5,889 bases of DNA from CAIOGO01 sp964447445 (lineage in GTDB: Bacteria; Bipolaricaulota; Bipolaricaulia; UBA7950; UBA9294), in assembly GCA_964447445.1 (NCBI GenBank), contig CAYUSW010000126.1, positions 1-5,889 of the forward strand. Reading direction: 5' to 3'. The notes under the pieces were generated by a model that saw nothing but the letters and a program-made list of their open reading frames with translations, was not told the DNA's origin and did not search any database. The position numbers and the translations under genes are program-made. Positions 4,282 to 5,889 of this stretch are shown here, piece by piece (the first letter of the stretch is position 1; each line of letters starts with the position of its first letter).

Positions 4282-5889
4282 CTACGATCCCCCGAGGGCC
4301 TTGAGCCGTTCGACGATGGTGCTTCGCTCGGAACGCAGAGTGGCGACGGACGAGCGCAGCTCTCCGTACTCGGCCGCCGTCATGCGAGTTCCGGAGGACG
4401 TCTTCTTCTCTGCCGCCGCCAGCTTCTTGTCGATGAGAGTGAGCGCCTGGTTGTACTCGCGGATCGCGTCCTCTTTCGAGCCCTGAGCCGCGAGCACGCT
4501 TGCCAACGCAATCCGCGCCGCCTCGAAATCGGAAGCATCCTCGACGAGGCTCCTCAACTCGGCGCTCGCCTGTGCCAGGTCCCCCGCGCGGATCGCGATG
4601 ACGGCCCGCACGTAGCGCGCCCGGCGGGTGACGTTCTCGGAGGGCTGCGTCGCCAGCAAGAGAGCGATCGTCTCCCGAGCCTCGCTCGTCTTGCCGACGT
4701 TGGCCGCCAGCTCCGCGTAGATGAGATACGTGTTCTCATCGAGGAATCTCGTTTGGCAGAGCCGGAAGCTCTCGAACGCCGCCTCGACCTTGCCGAGTCG
4801 AGCCTGCGCCATACCGAGGTAGAAGTAGGTCTGATGGGGTGCGAAATCAAGACGAAGGCTACGTTCGAGCGACGCCTCAGCTGCCGCGGTCTGGCCGAGC
4901 TGGAGTTGCTCGATTCCCCCCTTCATGAGGACGTTGGCGACGAGATCTCGAACCGCCACGATCGACACCGCCGTCCCGGCAACGGCCAAGACGAGCACGG
5001 GAATCCGAAGCTTCCATCCCCGCAGGGAGTGCGTGGGCGCGGCTCGGTCGCCGTAGGCGGGACCGAACGCAATGCCGCACACGAGAATCGCCGCAAGACT
5101 CGACGCCGGAAGATGCACGGGGAAGCTGACGAGCGCGTGAACGGCCACGGCCACGAGCCCGGCGGAGCAGAGGAGGAGATCGAGCCGATCCTCTTCATCC
5201 GGATTACGCCGAAGTCGGCTAAGAAGGGAGACCGCGAGGACAACAAGGAAGCCCACGGCGGCGGCGAGTCCGAGAAGGCCGACCTCCGCCAAGATCTGGA
5301 CGTACTCGTTGTGCGCCTGCGCGGCGCGGGCGATGGGGAAGGTGTAGTCCGCGCCTTGCGAAGTCTCGAGAAACGCGGCCTTGTACGGCAGGAACTCGAG
5401 CTTGTAGTTCCCGAGTCCCACGCCCACCCACGGGCTCGCCTTCCACATCTCAAGACCGATCCACCAATCCCACGCGCGAACTGCGCCTGAGTTCGCGCGC
5501 CAGACGTTCTCAATCCACGACGTCTCGTTCGCCGAGAGGCCGACCACCGAATTGAGGGGCCCCGACGGAGCTTCGACCAGGTACGCGAGGCCGCAGACGA
5601 CGATCAAGGCAAGAATCCAGCCGCGCGCTCTCCGCAGCGGAGCCAGAGGCCGGAAGATCAGCCATCCGACCACGAGGGCGACGAACGCGACGATGAGGGC
5701 CACGTTTGCGCCGGTCTGGTCAAACAGCATAAGCGCCCCGAAATTGAGCGCGATGAGGACAAGCACAGCCGCGCGCACGACGGGTGCTCGGAGTCGCAGG
5801 AGGAGGATCACGGCCGGGAAGAGCACGTAGGTGAGAAGGCCCGCAACATACTCCTTGTTGCCGAGCGTCGAGATGACCTGCTCCAATCC
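4282..5889 (-). CDS. O-antigen ligase/Wzy-type membrane protein with C-terminal TPRs (5' end outside window)
   Basis: Members of this family sit in the inner membrane and join or polymerise undecaprenyl-linked glycans on the periplasmic side. 535 residues are visible; numbering below starts at the TTG codon at 5886. LGNKEYVAGLL (8-18) resembles the family's 'FGNPNFLA' segment. Hydrophobic segments follow at about 14-32, 35-54, 60-78 and 88-104. A large polar loop (105-200) then carries R137 in 'AVRAWDWWIGLEMWKASPWVGVGLGNY' and H192 in 'AQAHNEYVQILAEVGLLGL', the Wzy_C/WaaL pattern with its conserved Arg and His. Further hydrophobic segments lie near 202-222, 237-256, 261-276 and 294-315. From 322 to about 488 there are roughly five TPR-like helix pairs, then a charged, probably coiled-coil tail (486-530). 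The frame is open to the right edge, and the family has more membrane helices before LGN, so the true start lies beyond 5889. Substrate (lipopolysaccharide, capsule or glycoprotein) cannot be told. Confidence 0.85.
   Translation of the reverse strand, partial: GLEQVISTLGNKEYVAGLLTYVLFPAVILLLRLRAPVVRAAVLVLIALNFGALMLFDQTGANVALIVAFVALVVGWLIFRPLAPLRRARGWILALIVVCGLAYLVEAPSGPLNSVVGLSANETSWIENVWRANSGAVRAWDWWIGLEMWKASPWVGVGLGNYKLEFLPYKAAFLETSQGADYTFPIARAAQAHNEYVQILAEVGLLGLAAAVGFLVVLAVSLLSRLRRNPDEEDRLDLLLCSAGLVAVAVHALVSFPVHLPASSLAAILVCGIAFGPAYGDRAAPTHSLRGWKLRIPVLVLAVAGTAVSIVAVRDLVANVLMKGGIEQLQLGQTAAAEASLERSLRLDFAPHQTYFYLGMAQARLGKVEAAFESFRLCQTRFLDENTYLIYAELAANVGKTSEARETIALLLATQPSENVTRRARYVRAVIAIRAGDLAQASAELRSLVEDASDFEAARIALASVLAAQGSKEDAIREYNQALTLIDKKLAAAEKKTSSGTRMTAAEYGELRSSVATLRSERSTIVERLKALGGS

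Noticed and set aside
4207..5490. Plus-strand open frame of 427 codons antisense to the ligase-like gene
   Set aside because: Low-complexity charged product with no family resemblance. The minus strand gives membrane helices, a Wzy_C pattern and TPRs in one continuous frame.
5884..5886. TTG at 5886-5884 as the start codon of the ligase-like gene
   Set aside because: The frame stays open to the window edge (GGA before TTG), and the family has further membrane helices before the LGN segment. The gene is most likely truncated by the window.

Overview
The window is a high-GC chromosomal stretch from a bacterium. All four recognisable genes lie on the minus strand. Read in the direction of transcription (right to left) they are: an O-antigen ligase/Wzy-type membrane protein with a TPR tail (5' end outside the window), secA (complete), hrcA (complete), and grpE (only the first 83 codons). 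An O-antigen ligase-like protein beside an ordinary SecA suggests a Gram-negative (diderm) organism. The HrcA/CIRCE heat-shock system, divergent spots in SecA and HrcA, and the GC-rich coding style fit one of the less-studied or uncultivated Gram-negative lineages. The phylum cannot be fixed from this sequence alone.

Layout. 4282-5889 holds the 3' part of the ligase-like gene: hydrophobic segments, a large Wzy_C-type loop, then TPRs and a charged helical tail. 4053-4281 is the only sizeable intergenic region. It holds about 2.3 tandem copies of a 60-62 bp unit that carries strong hairpins, followed by a probable secA promoter very close to the secA start codon. 1461-4052 is secA, with complete DEAD motor motifs and a C-terminal SEC-C zinc motif. 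1374-1460 is a short gap with no convincing terminator. 1319-1373 is a compact heat-shock control region: a near-consensus vegetative promoter (TTGACA, 17 bp, TATGAT) whose -10 box runs directly into a CIRCE operator. 239-1297 is hrcA, and grpE begins inside the last codons of hrcA and runs off the left edge.

Working together: hrcA and grpE form the start of a classical hrcA-grpE-(dnaK-dnaJ) operon. HrcA should repress its own operon through CIRCE, and GrpE is the nucleotide-exchange factor for DnaK. SecA is the ATPase motor for Sec export. The ligase-like protein probably acts in surface polysaccharide assembly and has no evident functional tie to the rest. I see no defence system, mobile element, RNA gene or CRISPR array. 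The parts most worth a second look are the hairpin repeat in front of secA, the near-leaderless secA start, and unusual residues at normally conserved SecA sites.
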